Source: Clostridiales bacterium (GTDB lineage: Bacteria; Bacillota; Clostridia; Christensenellales; Aristaeellaceae). From it: a DNA stretch of 61,150 nt. The position numbers and the translations under genes were made by a program. Location: the NCBI GenBank assembly GCA_012729115.1, contig JAAYDR010000049.1, forward strand, positions 1 to 61,150, written 5' to 3'. Shown here piece by piece: positions 23,510 to 32,589 of the stretch (the stretch's first letter is position 1; each line of letters starts with the position of its first letter). A model generated the notes under the pieces. The model searched no databases, was not told where the DNA came from, and saw nothing but the letters and a program-made list of their open reading frames with translations.

Positions 23510-25987
23510 TCATTTCGCCCCAGCGCCGGATTCTCCTTCCTGAGAGGCACAAAACCGCTCCGCCAGGCGCACGGCGGCCATGGCGTCTTTGCCGTAGCCA
23601 TCCGCGCCGATTTGATCCGCATATTCCTGGGTCAGCACCGCGCCCCCCACCATCACCCGAACATCGGGCGCTTCCCTTTTGAGCAGCGCGATGGTCCGTT
23701 CCATGGCGGGTACCGTGGTTGTCATCAGCGCGGAAAGGCCCACCAGCTTCGCATGGCTGCTTTGTACCGCTTCCAGCACCGACTGGGGCGGCACATCCCG
23801 GCCCAGATCCACCACGGAATAGCCATAGTTCCGGAGCAATACCTTGACAATGTTCTTGCCGATATCGTGCACATCCCCCTGAACTGTGGCCAGGATAACC
23901 TTTTTCCCCTGATCGGCCTGTTCCCGGGGAAGCCGCCTGCGAATTTCCTCAAAGGCTGCCTGAGCCGCCTGGGCACTTTGGAGAAGCTGGGGCAGAAACA
24001 GCCTGCCTTGCTCATATCTGTTTCCTGCCTCGGCAAGGCCCGGCATCACACAGCTTTCCACCAATCCCAGCGGCGGCGAGCCCTCCTGCAGTCTTGCTCG
24101 TACCAGCATTGCAGCCTGCGATGCCAAGCCCTGAAGAATCGCCTGGGCGGCAGGGTCGAGGCTTTGGGCCGCCCCGTCCGATTCCAGTGTCAGGTTCCCC
24201 GCAGTCTCCTGCTCACGGAGCTGGGATGTCAGCACATAATCCCCCTGCCCCCCATAAGCGGCCAAATACCGGGCAAAGCCCTCATCCCGGCCGCTGATGG
24301 CCGACGCCGCATCCATCATGGCCCGCACCATCGGCTCCAGCGGATTGAGGATGGCAGCACTCAGGCCCTGGCCGATTGCCATGGCAGTAAAGGCGGCCGT
24401 GAGCAGAGGCCGTTGAGGCAAGCCAAAGCTCACATTGCTGACACCAAGCACCGTCTTGACCCCCAGCTCTTCCCGCAGCAGACGCAGGGTTTCCAGCGTC
24501 ACACCGGGAGCTCCTTCCCCGCCCGAGGCGGCCAGGGTCAAGGCATCAAAGAGCAGCTCCCTGCGGGGGATCCCCCAGCGCTCCGCCTCCCGGATAACCC
24601 TCCGGGCTATGGCAAGCCTGCCCTGCGCGGTATCCGGAATGCCGTTGTCGTCCAGCAGCAGAACCACCAGGGCACCGCCATACTTCCTGGCCAATGGCAG
24701 CACCTGCGTAAGCACCTCCTGCTTTCCGCTGACGCTGTTGATGATGGGCTTGCCTGCATATACCCGCAGAGCAGCCTCCATGGCCTGCGCATCCGCCGAG
24801 TCAATCTGAAGGGGCAGCTCGCAGACAGTCTGGATGGCAGTGACCGCCTTTGAGAGCATCTCCGGCTCGTTAATCCCAGGCAGGCCCACATTGACGTCCA
24901 GGGCATCCGCCCCGGCCTCGGCCTGGGCCACCGCCTCACGCAGGAGGAAGTCCAGGTCGCCTTCCCGCAGGGCCTGCTTCATCCTGGGCTTGCCTGTGGG
25001 GTTGATCCTCTCGCCGATGAGCAGCGGCTTCTCCCCCATGGCCAGGGAAACTGACCGGCCCGATATCACACAGGCTTCCTCCCCATTCCTGGGAAGAGGG
25101 TTCAGGCCTTTGGTGGACCGGATCATGGATTCCAGATGGGCAGGTGTCGTGCCGCAGCACCCTCCAAGGCCCCAGACTCCAAGCTCCGCAACCTGGACCA
25201 TTTCCTGCGCAAAATCCTTCGCATCCGTGGGAAAGGTGGTGATCCCGCTTACCACCACCGGCACGCCGGCATTGGGGCTGATAAACACGGGCTTTTCGCA
25301 CCACCGGAGCAACTCCCGGGTGTGCTCCAGCAAGTCTTTGGGTCCCAGACCGCAATTGAGCCCCACCGCATCCGCTCCCAAGCCGACAAGCATGGCGGCC
25401 GTTCCCCGGATATCCGCCCCGGTAAGAAGCCGCCTCTTTCCATCAAAGGCCGCACTGCAAAAAAGCGGAACCTGAAGACCAACGGCCTCCATTGCCTCCC
25501 GGGCCCCCAGCACCGCCGCCTTCAGTTCCAGCAGGTCGGTCATCGTTTCGATGAGCACCAGATCGGCTCCGGCTGTCAGCCCCGCCTGGGCAGCCTCCCG
25601 AAATTGCTGTACCGCTTCCTCAAAGGGCATGTCCCCGTAGGGCTGCAGCAGCCGGCCCAGGCTGCTGATGTCCGCTGCCACCCAGCCATGACCGGCTTCC
25701 CGGACAGCTTCCATTGCCACTTTTACGCCGGCGGTCATCAGGGCATCGGCATCTTCCCCCAGATGGGCCCGGGTAGCCCCGAAGGTGTTGGAGGCAATGA
25801 TGTCGCATCCGGCTTCCAGGTACGCCAGGTGGACCTCCTTGACCAGCTGGGGACGTGCGATGTTCCACCGCTCCGGCTCCTCCCCTGCTTTCATTCCCCT
25901 GGCCTGAAGCAGGGTGCCCATTGCCCCGTCAAAATACAGGAACCGCTTCCCCCAAAGACTCATCAGGGTCTCCCCGCGCTTCATCAT
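23510..25987 (-). CDS. metH: Cobalamin-dependent methionine synthase, without activation domain
   Basis: 825 residues. Domains in order: homocysteine methyltransferase barrel (1-300) with zinc cysteines in GLNCGLGP (~211) and GGCCGTTP (~277); pterin-binding barrel (315-580; GERINPTGKPRMKQAL); helical cap (610-690); B12-binding domain with DVHDIGKNIV (~705), whose His is the cobalt ligand. It transfers the methyl group of methyl-tetrahydrofolate to homocysteine. The fourth, reactivation domain of long MetH is absent; the neighbouring upstream gene supplies it separately. Start at ATG 25987 overlaps the previous stop; ATG 25963 with GGGGAG upstream is an alternative. Last gene of the methionine operon. 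Confidence 0.95.
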   Translation of the reverse strand: MMKRGETLMSLWGKRFLYFDGAMGTLLQARGMKAGEEPERWNIARPQLVKEVHLAYLEAGCDIIASNTFGATRAHLGEDADALMTAGVKVAMEAVREAGHGWVAADISSLGRLLQPYGDMPFEEAVQQFREAAQAGLTAGADLVLIETMTDLLELKAAVLGAREAMEAVGLQVPLFCSAAFDGKRRLLTGADIRGTAAMLVGLGADAVGLNCGLGPKDLLEHTRELLRWCEKPVFISPNAGVPVVVSGITTFPTDAKDFAQEMVQVAELGVWGLGGCCGTTPAHLESMIRSTKGLNPLPRNGEEACVISGRSVSLAMGEKPLLIGERINPTGKPRMKQALREGDLDFLLREAVAQAEAGADALDVNVGLPGINEPEMLSKAVTAIQTVCELPLQIDSADAQAMEAALRVYAGKPIINSVSGKQEVLTQVLPLARKYGGALVVLLLDDNGIPDTAQGRLAIARRVIREAERWGIPRRELLFDALTLAASGGEGAPGVTLETLRLLREELGVKTVLGVSNVSFGLPQRPLLTAAFTAMAIGQGLSAAILNPLEPMVRAMMDAASAISGRDEGFARYLAAYGGQGDYVLTSQLREQETAGNLTLESDGAAQSLDPAAQAILQGLASQAAMLVRARLQEGSPPLGLVESCVMPGLAEAGNRYEQGRLFLPQLLQSAQAAQAAFEEIRRRLPREQADQGKKVILATVQGDVHDIGKNIVKVLLRNYGYSVVDLGRDVPPQSVLEAVQSSHAKLVGLSALMTTTVPAMERTIALLKREAPDVRVMVGGAVLTQEYADQIGADGYGKDAMAAVRLAERFCASQEGESGAGAK

Positions 25988-26673
25988 GCTTCTTCCTCCC
26001 TAAACGGACAATCCCGCTTCCCACAGTTGGAACAGCCCAGAAGGCAGGCGTTTGCCTTTTCCCGGGTGATCCCCATCACCGCGCTGACGCTTTTCTCCGG
26101 TATCATCTGGTTGGCCTGGGTTACATACACCCCCAGGGAGCTGCCTTTGCACAGGGCAATCAGGCCGGGCTGCACGGTAAGGGGCACGTCCCCATAGCCG
26201 GGACTGAAACGGGGGGTCAGGTGTTCCCCTGCAGCTGCCAGGGAAGCCTGCGCAAGGCGCAGCACCCCATCGATGTACACTTCAATCAAGGCTGAGCCGC
26301 AGGCTCCTGCGGCAGCGGCCAGGGCCGGGTCAGAAACCATCAGCCGCCGCAGGGTGAGATCCAGCTTCATGCCCAGGGTGGCCAGCAGGGCATAGCCTTC
26401 CCTGCATCCTGCCAGCAGCCGCGCCAGATGACGGCTGGGCAATGCAGGAAGAGCGCCGAAGAACACCCGGGGAGTCTCTTCCCCTTCCCCCTCCTCCACC
26501 CTCACAGGGCAGCGGACCAGGCAGTGCCTGGGCTCCGCTGCCTCCAAAGCCACCTGATAGGCTTTTTCCAGCAATGCCTCCATCCCGGTTTCCGGATTCC
26601 TCCACAACGCGCCCTTCAGGCCCAGGTACCGTGCCGCCATCCTGAGGGCCCTGCCTTTGTCCTCATGGTTCAT
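25984..26673 (-). CDS. MetH reactivation-domain protein
   Basis: 229 residues. The sequence matches the AdoMet-binding reactivation module normally at the end of MetH: YLGLKGALWRNPETGMEALLEKAYQ at the start, a central LLATLGMKLDLTLRRLM, and RFSPGYGDVPLTVQPGLIALC, which contains the RFSPGYGD-type AdoMet-binding motif. It lies between metF and metH with four-base overlaps on both sides. With S-adenosylmethionine and an electron donor it would rescue oxidised cob(II)alamin MetH. The C-terminal LGCSNCGKRDCPF is cysteine-rich. Confidence 0.92.
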   Translation of the reverse strand: MNHEDKGRALRMAARYLGLKGALWRNPETGMEALLEKAYQVALEAAEPRHCLVRCPVRVEEGEGEETPRVFFGALPALPSRHLARLLAGCREGYALLATLGMKLDLTLRRLMVSDPALAAAAGACGSALIEVYIDGVLRLAQASLAAAGEHLTPRFSPGYGDVPLTVQPGLIALCKGSSLGVYVTQANQMIPEKSVSAVMGITREKANACLLGCSNCGKRDCPFREEEA

Positions 26674-27548
26674 GCCAGGCTCCCCAAAATGGACCCCAGG
26701 TTGCCAAAGATTGCCCTGGCGATCTGAGGCTTGTTCATGGTGTACAGGTGGATATTGTGCACTCCATTGGCAATCAGGTCGATGATCTGCTCCGTGGCAT
26801 AGGCGATGCCTGCCTCGCGCATGCAGTCCGGATTGCCGCCAAACCGGTCCACAATGGCGGCAAAGCGGGGCGGCAGGCTGGCCCCGGACAGGGCTGTTAT
26901 CCTCTTGATTTGCTTTGCGTTAACCACGGGCATGATCCCGGCGGTCACGGGAACGTCAATCCCCTTTTGCAGGGCCCGATACAGGAATTGATAGAGGATG
27001 GCGTTGTCAAAAAACATCTGGGTGGTCAGAAACTCCGCCCCGGCATCCACCTTGCGGCGCAGGCCGTCCAGGTCCGCATCCCTGGAAGGCGCCTGGGGAT
27101 GACCCTCCGGATAACAGGCCCCTCCAATGCAAAAGCCCCCCCTCTCCCGGATTGCCTGGGTGAGCTCCGAAGCGTAATGGAAATGGTCCTCCCCCGGAAA
27201 ACCCGTGCCGGGAGGAATATCCCCCCGCAGGGCCAGCACATTGGTGATCCCCTCTTCCCGCAGGTCCTCCAGCACGCCGCTGATCCTGCTCCTGGTGTCG
27301 TTGATGCAGGTCAGGTGGCTCAGAGCGGGTATCCCCTGGGTCTGAACGCTTTTGCTCAACTCCCTGGTGAAATGGGGCGTGGTGCCGCCGGCTCCGTAGG
27401 TGACGGAGATATAGGCCGGCCTCAGGGCCGCGATCTCCCCCGCGACCTCCTTTACCTCCTCGATCCGGCCAAACTCCTTGGGGGGAAAAATCTCGCAGCT
27501 CAGATGCACACCCGGGGATTTCAGCATCTGGGCGATGGACTGGTTCAC
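26670..27548 (-). CDS. metF: Methylenetetrahydrofolate reductase
   Basis: 292 residues, typical bacterial length. It reduces methylene-tetrahydrofolate to methyl-tetrahydrofolate, the methyl donor for MetH encoded two genes on. Signatures are [52 protein letters not shown] and [10 protein letters not shown]. The start overlaps the end of metA by four bases. Catalytic Glu of the family (in SCEIFPP) is present. Confidence 0.95.
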   Translation of the reverse strand: MNQSIAQMLKSPGVHLSCEIFPPKEFGRIEEVKEVAGEIAALRPAYISVTYGAGGTTPHFTRELSKSVQTQGIPALSHLTCINDTRSRISGVLEDLREEGITNVLALRGDIPPGTGFPGEDHFHYASELTQAIRERGGFCIGGACYPEGHPQAPSRDADLDGLRRKVDAGAEFLTTQMFFDNAILYQFLYRALQKGIDVPVTAGIMPVVNAKQIKRITALSGASLPPRFAAIVDRFGGNPDCMREAGIAYATEQIIDLIANGVHNIHLYTMNKPQIARAIFGNLGSILGSLA

Positions 27549-28486
27549 GTTGCTCCTTCCTTTCTGCGGCCGCTGAGACTGGACAGCTCATAGGGGGTCT
27601 CCTGGTAGACAAAGTAGTTCAGCCAGTTGGAGAACAGCAAATTGGCATGGGCATGCCAACGGAGCTTGGGAAGCCGGGTGGGATCATCATCCGGGAAGTA
27701 GTTCTCCGGAACCTGGATGGGCAGGCCCTTCTCCCTATCCCGCAGGTATTCCCGAAGCAGCGTGTCCCGGTCATACTCACTGTGACCGGTGGCGAACACC
27801 CGCCGCCCATCCTGGCTTCGGGCCAGGGCCAGCCCTACCCTCGGGCTGGAAGCCAGCACCACCAGCTCCTCGCAGGCGGCCACGGCCTTCTCATCCACGG
27901 CGGTATGGCGGCTCATGGGCACACAGAAGGTATCATCGAAGCCCCGAAGCAGCTTATCCCTCCGGTCGGTCAGCTGGGTTTCATACACGCCAAAGAGCTT
28001 CCCCGGCAGCTCATACTTGCCGATGCGGTAGTGGTGGTACAGGCCTGCCTGGGCCGCCCAGCAGATGTACAGGGTGCTGAAAGCGTGGCTGTCCGCCCAG
28101 TCCATGACCCGTTTGAGCTCCTCCCAATAGGCCACATCGGAAAACTCCAGCTTTTCCACGGGCGCGCCGGTGATGATCACCCCGTCAAAATACTCGTCCT
28201 GCACGTCGGCCAGGGTGCGGTAGAAGGTATCCAGGTAGCTGTCCTGGATATGCTGGCTCTGATAGGTTCCGGTTCGCAGCAGGGTGATTTCCACCTGCAG
28301 GGGGGTATTCCCGATCAGTCGCAGAAGCTGGGTTTCCGTTTTTTCCTTGGTGGGCATCAGGTTCAGAATGACGATATGAAGGGGACGGATATCCTGGGTG
28401 GCGCTTCGCTTTTCCGTCATCACAAAGATATTTTCCTCGGTGAGGATGCGGGTGGCGGGCAGCGCATCGGGGATTTTTACAGGCAT
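27545..28486 (-). CDS. metA: Homoserine O-acetyltransferase (MetA family)
   Basis: 313 residues. The catalytic Cys142 is in [14 protein letters not shown]. Residue 111 is Glu ([10 protein letters not shown]); in characterised MetA proteins Glu111 selects acetyl-CoA whereas Gly gives succinyl-CoA. I therefore call an acetyltransferase despite the family name. RHTAV supplies the usual His and [12 protein letters not shown] is well conserved. Its product, O-acetylhomoserine, is the substrate of the enzyme encoded just upstream, whose gene overlaps it by 10 bases. Confidence 0.93.
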   Translation of the reverse strand: MPVKIPDALPATRILTEENIFVMTEKRSATQDIRPLHIVILNLMPTKEKTETQLLRLIGNTPLQVEITLLRTGTYQSQHIQDSYLDTFYRTLADVQDEYFDGVIITGAPVEKLEFSDVAYWEELKRVMDWADSHAFSTLYICWAAQAGLYHHYRIGKYELPGKLFGVYETQLTDRRDKLLRGFDDTFCVPMSRHTAVDEKAVAACEELVVLASSPRVGLALARSQDGRRVFATGHSEYDRDTLLREYLRDREKGLPIQVPENYFPDDDPTRLPKLRWHAHANLLFSNWLNYFVYQETPYELSSLSGRRKEGAT

Positions 28487-29781
28487 GAGGATTCCTCCCC
28501 CTGGGATGCGGCGAGGGCCTCCTCAAGGTCGGTGATGAGATCCGCCGGATCCTCCAAACCGATGCTCAGGCGGATCATTCCCGGATCGATCCCGCAGGCA
28601 GCCAGCTCGGCCTCGCTCATCTGGCCGTGGGTGGTGCTGGCCGGGTGGATGACAAGGCTTTTGGCATCCGCCACGTTGGCCAGCAGACTGAAGAGCCTGA
28701 GATGGTTGATGAACCTGCGGCCGGCCGGAAGCCCTCCCTTGACGCTAAAACTAAGCACGGCCCCCGCGCCTATGGGCAGATACTTTCTGGCCCGCTCATG
28801 GTAGGGATCTTCCTTGAGCATGGGATAATACACATAATCCACAGCCGGATGCCCGCTTAACCACTTGGCGATGGTCAGAGCATTCTCGCAGTGGCGCTTC
28901 ACCCGCAGGCTCAATGTCTCCAGCCCCTGCAAAAACAAAAACGCGCTGAAGGGGCTCAGGCAGCCTCCCATCTCCCGGAGCATCTGCATACGCAATCGCG
29001 TAGCCACCGGGGCGTCCTCCCTGGCATAGACCAGGTTCCTGTGCTGCACATCCGGCATGTTGTAAGCCGGATACCGCCCGTTGGTAAAGTCAAAGCCCCC
29101 CAGATCCACCACCGCGCCGCCAATGGTGGTTCCATGACCCCCGGCGTACTTGCTCAGGGAATGGATGACCACATTGATTCCCCAGACCCTGGCATCAAAC
29201 ATGGGCGGGATGCCGAAGGTATTATCCAGCACCACCACAACCCCATGCCTTTTGGCAATGGCCACGATGGCCTCAAAGTCCGGGATGTTGATCTTGGGGT
29301 TGCAGATGGTTTCCAGAAAGATCATGCGGGTGTTGGGCCTGATGGCATTTTCCAGGGCCTGGAGATCATCCGGGGGTACAAATGTGGTGTGAATGTTGCT
29401 GATCTGCGGGAGTCTGTAGCTTAGCAGGGTATGGGTGCCTCCATACAGGGTGGAAATGGAAACGATGTGATCCGAATGCCCGCACAGGGCGTAGACTGTC
29501 GCCGTCACCGCCGCCATGCCGCTGGCAAAGGCTACCGCGCCCCGCCCCTTCTCCAAAGCGGCGATACGCTCCTCCAGAGCTGTTACGGTGGGGTTGTCAA
29601 TGCGGGTATAGACGAAGCCCTCCGCCTTTCCTTCGAAAACGTCGGCGGCGTACTCCGCCGTGGGGTAACAGTAGCTGGTTGTCTGGTAGATGGGCATGGC
29701 CCGGGAATGGGTCTGGCTGTCGGGCCGCTGCCCGGCATGAAGCTGCAGGGTATCAAAGCCATATTCCGGTCTGTCGCTCAT
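28477..29781 (-). CDS. metY: O-acetylhomoserine aminocarboxypropyltransferase (sulfhydrylase)
   Basis: 434 residues, the MetY length, with AAAGGAG before the [30 protein letters not shown] is the family opening, and the pyridoxal phosphate lysine (about 210) is in [17 protein letters not shown]. It makes homocysteine (or methionine with methanethiol) directly from O-acetylhomoserine and sulfide, which agrees with the acetyl-type MetA. It is first in an operon metY-metA-metF-activator-metH that turns homoserine into methionine. Control is suggested by a leader with promoter, short Met-rich reading frame and terminator. Confidence 0.94.
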   Translation of the reverse strand: MSDRPEYGFDTLQLHAGQRPDSQTHSRAMPIYQTTSYCYPTAEYAADVFEGKAEGFVYTRIDNPTVTALEERIAALEKGRGAVAFASGMAAVTATVYALCGHSDHIVSISTLYGGTHTLLSYRLPQISNIHTTFVPPDDLQALENAIRPNTRMIFLETICNPKINIPDFEAIVAIAKRHGVVVVLDNTFGIPPMFDARVWGINVVIHSLSKYAGGHGTTIGGAVVDLGGFDFTNGRYPAYNMPDVQHRNLVYAREDAPVATRLRMQMLREMGGCLSPFSAFLFLQGLETLSLRVKRHCENALTIAKWLSGHPAVDYVYYPMLKEDPYHERARKYLPIGAGAVLSFSVKGGLPAGRRFINHLRLFSLLANVADAKSLVIHPASTTHGQMSEAELAACGIDPGMIRLSIGLEDPADLITDLEEALAASQGEESSCL

Positions 29782-29828
29782 TGCACTCCACTCCTTTCAT
29801 CAATCACATGCTGAAGGCTTTATGGTAT

Positions 29829-29862
29829 AAAAAAAGCCCTTCCCTTGCGGGGAGGGCTTTTT
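29829..29862 (-). terminator. Attenuator-type terminator in the metY leader
   Basis: On the minus strand GCCCTCCCC and GGGAAGGGC (arms at 29849-29857 and 29836-29844) form a stem with one C-A mismatch, closed by a GCAA tetraloop. Seven T follow. It lies between the metY promoter and the metY start, so it can only end the leader transcript. The upstream segment GCGGGGGATGGGC (29938-29950) can pair with its first arm instead. Confidence 0.75.
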
Positions 29863-29873
29863 TGTGCACAGCA

Positions 29874-29924
29874 TCAGCCACGTCCGCGAAGGGTACGCAA
29901 AAAAGGCATGCCGCGCATCATCAT
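29874..29924 (-). CDS. Putative Met-rich leader peptide of the methionine operon
   Basis: A 16-codon frame reads MMMRGMPFLRTLRGRG and stops 17 bases before the terminator arm. GAGGAG lies four bases before the first ATG and seven before the second. Four of the first six residues are Met, the end product of the operon, as in classic amino-acid leader peptides. Whether it is translated cannot be judged from sequence alone. Confidence 0.5.
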   Translation of the reverse strand: MMMRGMPFLRTLRGRG

Positions 29925-29995
29925 GGGGCTCCTCATTGCCCATCCCCCGCTTTCCTCGGTGTCTCCGTCCCAAAGCACTCATCAGGATTTTCAAA

Positions 29996-30024
29996 ATGGT
30001 ACCAGAGCCGGAAACCTCTGTCAA
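29996..30024 (-). promoter_or_regulatory. Promoter TTGACA-17-TACCAT for the met operon
   Basis: On the minus strand TTGACA (30019-30024) and TACCAT (29996-30001) are 17 bases apart. The transcript would carry a leader of about 200 bases (29782-29990) without any SAM riboswitch core or T-box that I can recognise. Confidence 0.6.
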
Positions 30025-30089
30025 GGCGGCGTTGGTATTTTTATTGTACGTCAATCACAGGTCCCTTTATGCCCCCTTTCAGGCTGCCT

Positions 30090-30118
30090 TTGCCAAGGGG
30101 ACGCTCTTATGATATCCT
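30090..30118 (+). promoter_or_regulatory. Promoter TTGCCA-17-TATCCT for the HAD gene
   Basis: TTGCCA (30090-30095) and TATCCT (30113-30118) are 17 bases apart, 46 bases before the start of the HAD nucleotidase gene at 30164. It may also drive the following frr cluster. Confidence 0.45.
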
Positions 30119-30163
30119 ACTCCTGTGATTGCGTGGTTCCCACTTGGAACAAGGGAGGCAGCT

Positions 30164-30904
30164 ATGAAATATGATCTCCTGCTGGCAGATGCCGACGGTA
30201 CCCTCTTTGACTTTCTGGCTGGGGAAAGGAATGCCGTAAAGGACGTTTTTAAACGCTTCGGCCTTCCCAGCGATGATGAAACCGTGGCCCTGTATAGCCG
30301 CATCAACGAATCCCATTGGAAACGGTTTGAGCGGGGAGAGACCACTCAGGCCATTCTCAGGGTGCAGCGCTTTGCCGATTTTCTGGAGGCGCTGGGAACC
30401 CAGGGGGATCCCGCGGCCATGAGCGAGGCCTATGTGGATTTGCTTGGGCAGCAGCGCATTCTGCTACCCGGCGCAGTTGAGCTTTGCCGGGCCGTCAGTT
30501 CCAAAATGCCGATCTTTCTGGTCACCAACGGCCTTTCCAGGGTTCAGCGCAGCCGGTTTGAGGGCTGCGCCATCGCACCCTTCCTGTCGGGTTTTCTCAT
30601 CAGCGAAGAGACCGGGCATCCCAAACCGGAACCCCATATGCTGCTCAAAGCCATGGATCTTCGCGGGGTTGACGATCCCCGCCGGGTGGTGATGCTGGGG
30701 GACAGCGTCTCCGCCGACATCGCCGCCGCCAGGGCCGCCGGGGTGGACAGCATCCTGTTTCTGGACGGCAGGATGGAACCGGCGGAGCATGGGGCTACCT
30801 GGGCGGTGTCCACCCTCGCCCAGGCGCAGAGGTTGATCCTCCAGGGAAGCGACCCCTCCGATCCCTTGCCTTTTGGCGCAAAACAGGGTAAAATAGACGA
30901 ATAA
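30164..30904 (+). CDS. HAD-family noncanonical pyrimidine nucleotidase (YjjG type)
   Basis: 246 residues from the ATG at 30164 behind GGGAGG. The HAD motifs are all present: DADGTLFDF (Asp9, Asp11), LVTNGLSRVQRSRF, EETGHPKPEPHMLLKAM with the motif III Lys, and VVMLGDSVSADIAAARAAG. The DADGTLFDF/LVTNG combination fits the YjjG subfamily, which dephosphorylates dUMP, dTMP and damaged pyrimidine nucleotides. It lies 29 bases before frr. Confidence 0.82.
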   Translation: MKYDLLLADADGTLFDFLAGERNAVKDVFKRFGLPSDDETVALYSRINESHWKRFERGETTQAILRVQRFADFLEALGTQGDPAAMSEAYVDLLGQQRILLPGAVELCRAVSSKMPIFLVTNGLSRVQRSRFEGCAIAPFLSGFLISEETGHPKPEPHMLLKAMDLRGVDDPRRVVMLGDSVSADIAAARAAGVDSILFLDGRMEPAEHGATWAVSTLAQAQRLILQGSDPSDPLPFGAKQGKIDE

Positions 30905-30933
30905 ATCCGATCCGATCAGAAAGGGTGTCGCCG

Positions 30934-31491
30934 ATGTATCAAGACGTTATCAATACCGCCAAGGACAAAATGCAAAAGACTGCCTCCGTCTTTCAGGGCG
31001 AACTGCGGAGCCTTCGGGCAGGTCGCGCCAATCCCCAGTTGCTGGATCGCATTACCGTAGACTACTATGGAACCCAGACCCCGCTGACCCAAATGGGCAA
31101 CATCTCCTCCCCTGAACCCCGGATGCTCATCATCAGCCTCTGGGATCAAAAGGCCATCCCCCTGGTGGAAAAAGCAATCCAAAAGAGCGATCTGGGTCTG
31201 AACCCCAGCAATGACGGCAAGATCATCCGTCTGATCATCCCCGAACTCAACGAGGAACGGCGCAAGGAATTATCCAAGCTGGTGCGCAAAGGCGCCGAGG
31301 AAGCCAAGGTGGCCATCCGTGCCATCCGCAGGGATGCCATGGAGCATTTCAAGAAGCTGGAAAAGGACTCTTCCATCACCGAGGACGACCGGATCAAGGC
31401 TGAAAAAAAGATGCAGGAAGCCACAGACGCCGCCATCAAAAACATCGATGAGATGGCTGCCCAGAAGGAAAAGGAAATCATGGAGGTATAA
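30934..31491 (+). CDS. frr: Ribosome recycling factor
   Basis: 185 residues, exactly the standard length, from ATG at 30934 with AAAGGG upstream; an in-frame GTG at 30925 is less well placed. Signatures are LRAGRANPQLLDRITVDYYG, PEPRMLIISLWD and the C-terminal long helix bundle ending EKEIMEV. It splits post-termination ribosomes together with EF-G. Unlike in most genomes, rpsB, tsf and pyrH do not precede it here. Confidence 0.97.
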   Translation: MYQDVINTAKDKMQKTASVFQGELRSLRAGRANPQLLDRITVDYYGTQTPLTQMGNISSPEPRMLIISLWDQKAIPLVEKAIQKSDLGLNPSNDGKIIRLIIPELNEERRKELSKLVRKGAEEAKVAIRAIRRDAMEHFKKLEKDSSITEDDRIKAEKKMQEATDAAIKNIDEMAAQKEKEIMEV

Positions 31492-31506
31492 GCCTCCGGG
31501 GAGAGT

Positions 31507-31785
31507 ATGCAACAGACCTTTGAACATTTGCTGGGGCTGCCCACCCAGACCGCCCTGGCCCTGCTTACCGCGGCAGGTATTCATGAGGTGCAGGTGGTGC
31601 CCACCGCCGCCCCGCCCAGACGAAACCCGGGCCCTCAGGACGCCCAGCGCAGCGACAAGGGCGAAGAGGAGGGCTATGCCTCCACCCGGGTAGTCTCCGT
31701 GCGCGATGATGGCCATACCCTGATTGTGTCCCGGTTTCTGGTGGACAGCCCCCTGCTGAGAAACGGGCCTGCCCAGAGTTCCTGA
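31507..31785 (+). CDS. Small hypothetical protein between frr and uppS
   Basis: 92 residues with GGGGAG before the ATG. The N-terminus (TFEHLLGLPTQTALALLTAAGIHEVQVV) is helix-strand, followed by a charged, Pro-rich middle and a final strand (TRVVSVRDDGHTLIVSRFLV). The shape is like other small cytoplasmic proteins found just before uppS in Clostridia. It is 15 bases from frr and 26 bases from uppS, so it is co-transcribed. No family recognised. Confidence 0.65.
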   Translation: MQQTFEHLLGLPTQTALALLTAAGIHEVQVVPTAAPPRRNPGPQDAQRSDKGEEEGYASTRVVSVRDDGHTLIVSRFLVDSPLLRNGPAQSS

Positions 31786-31811
31786 ACCAATTTCCCATGA
31801 AAGGAAACTCC

Positions 31812-32552
31812 ATGACTGCAGATCAATCCAACCCCGCCCTGGATCTGAGCCGCCTTCCCCGCCATGTGGCCATCATCATGGATGGCAACGGCCGCTGGGC
31901 AAAGAAGCACGCGCTGCAAATCGCCATGGGCCATCGCAGGGGTACCGAAGCCCTGCGGGACATCATCCGGGCCAGCAGCGACATGGGCATCTCCTCCCTC
32001 TCCCTGTATGCCTTTTCCACAGAGAACTGGGGACGCCCCGCCACAGAGGTGGAAGCGCTGATGAGCCTGATGCTGGAGTTTTTTCACAGCGAAATTGACG
32101 AACTGCACCAGAAGAATGTCCGCATCACCATTCTGGGGGATAAGGATGCTCTGCCTCCGGCACAGAAGGAAGCGCTGACTACTGCCGAAACCCGCACCCA
32201 GGCAAACACAGGGCTTCGCCTCAACATCGCCATCAACTACGGAGCCAGGGCGGAGATGGTTCGGGCTGCCAGGATGCTGGCACAGGAAGTATCCGCCGGC
32301 CGTCTGAGCCCCGAGGACATTGATGAAAACGCCGTCGCCCGGTGCCTTTACACCGCCGGGCAGGGAGACGTGGATTTGCTGATCCGCACCAGCGGAGAAA
32401 TGCGCCTGAGCAATTTTCTTCTCTATCAATGCGCCTATGCGGAGTTCCTCTTCCCCACTGTGCTGTGGCCGGATTTCACCCTGGCCCATTATCATCAGGC
32501 CCTGGCGGCCTATCAGAAGCGCAGCCGCCGCTATGGGAAGCGTGAGGAATGA
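31812..32552 (+). CDS. uppS: Undecaprenyl diphosphate synthase
   Basis: 246 residues from ATG 31812 (AAAGGA six bases upstream); the ATG at 31797 lacks a ribosome site. The catalytic Asp24 is in HVAIIMDGNGRWAKK; SLYAFSTENWGRP and RTSGEMRLSNFLLYQCAYAEF are the other conserved blocks. It condenses eight isopentenyl units onto farnesyl diphosphate to give the C55 carrier lipid for wall synthesis. It shares the cluster with dxr and ispG of the precursor pathway. Confidence 0.96.
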   Translation: MTADQSNPALDLSRLPRHVAIIMDGNGRWAKKHALQIAMGHRRGTEALRDIIRASSDMGISSLSLYAFSTENWGRPATEVEALMSLMLEFFHSEIDELHQKNVRITILGDKDALPPAQKEALTTAETRTQANTGLRLNIAINYGARAEMVRAARMLAQEVSAGRLSPEDIDENAVARCLYTAGQGDVDLLIRTSGEMRLSNFLLYQCAYAEFLFPTVLWPDFTLAHYHQALAAYQKRSRRYGKREE

Positions 32553-32589
32553 CCCCCTGCAACCCTCATTCTTGTAAGGACGGATGCTT

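Noticed and set aside
29782-29990. SAM riboswitch or T-box upstream of metY
   Set aside because: I could not find the conserved cores of SAM-I, SAM-II or the T-box specifier/antiterminator sequence in either orientation.
30925-30933. GTG start for frr nine bases earlier
   Set aside because: It begins at the end of the AAAGGG ribosome site; the ATG at 30934 is correctly spaced and gives the standard 185-residue protein.
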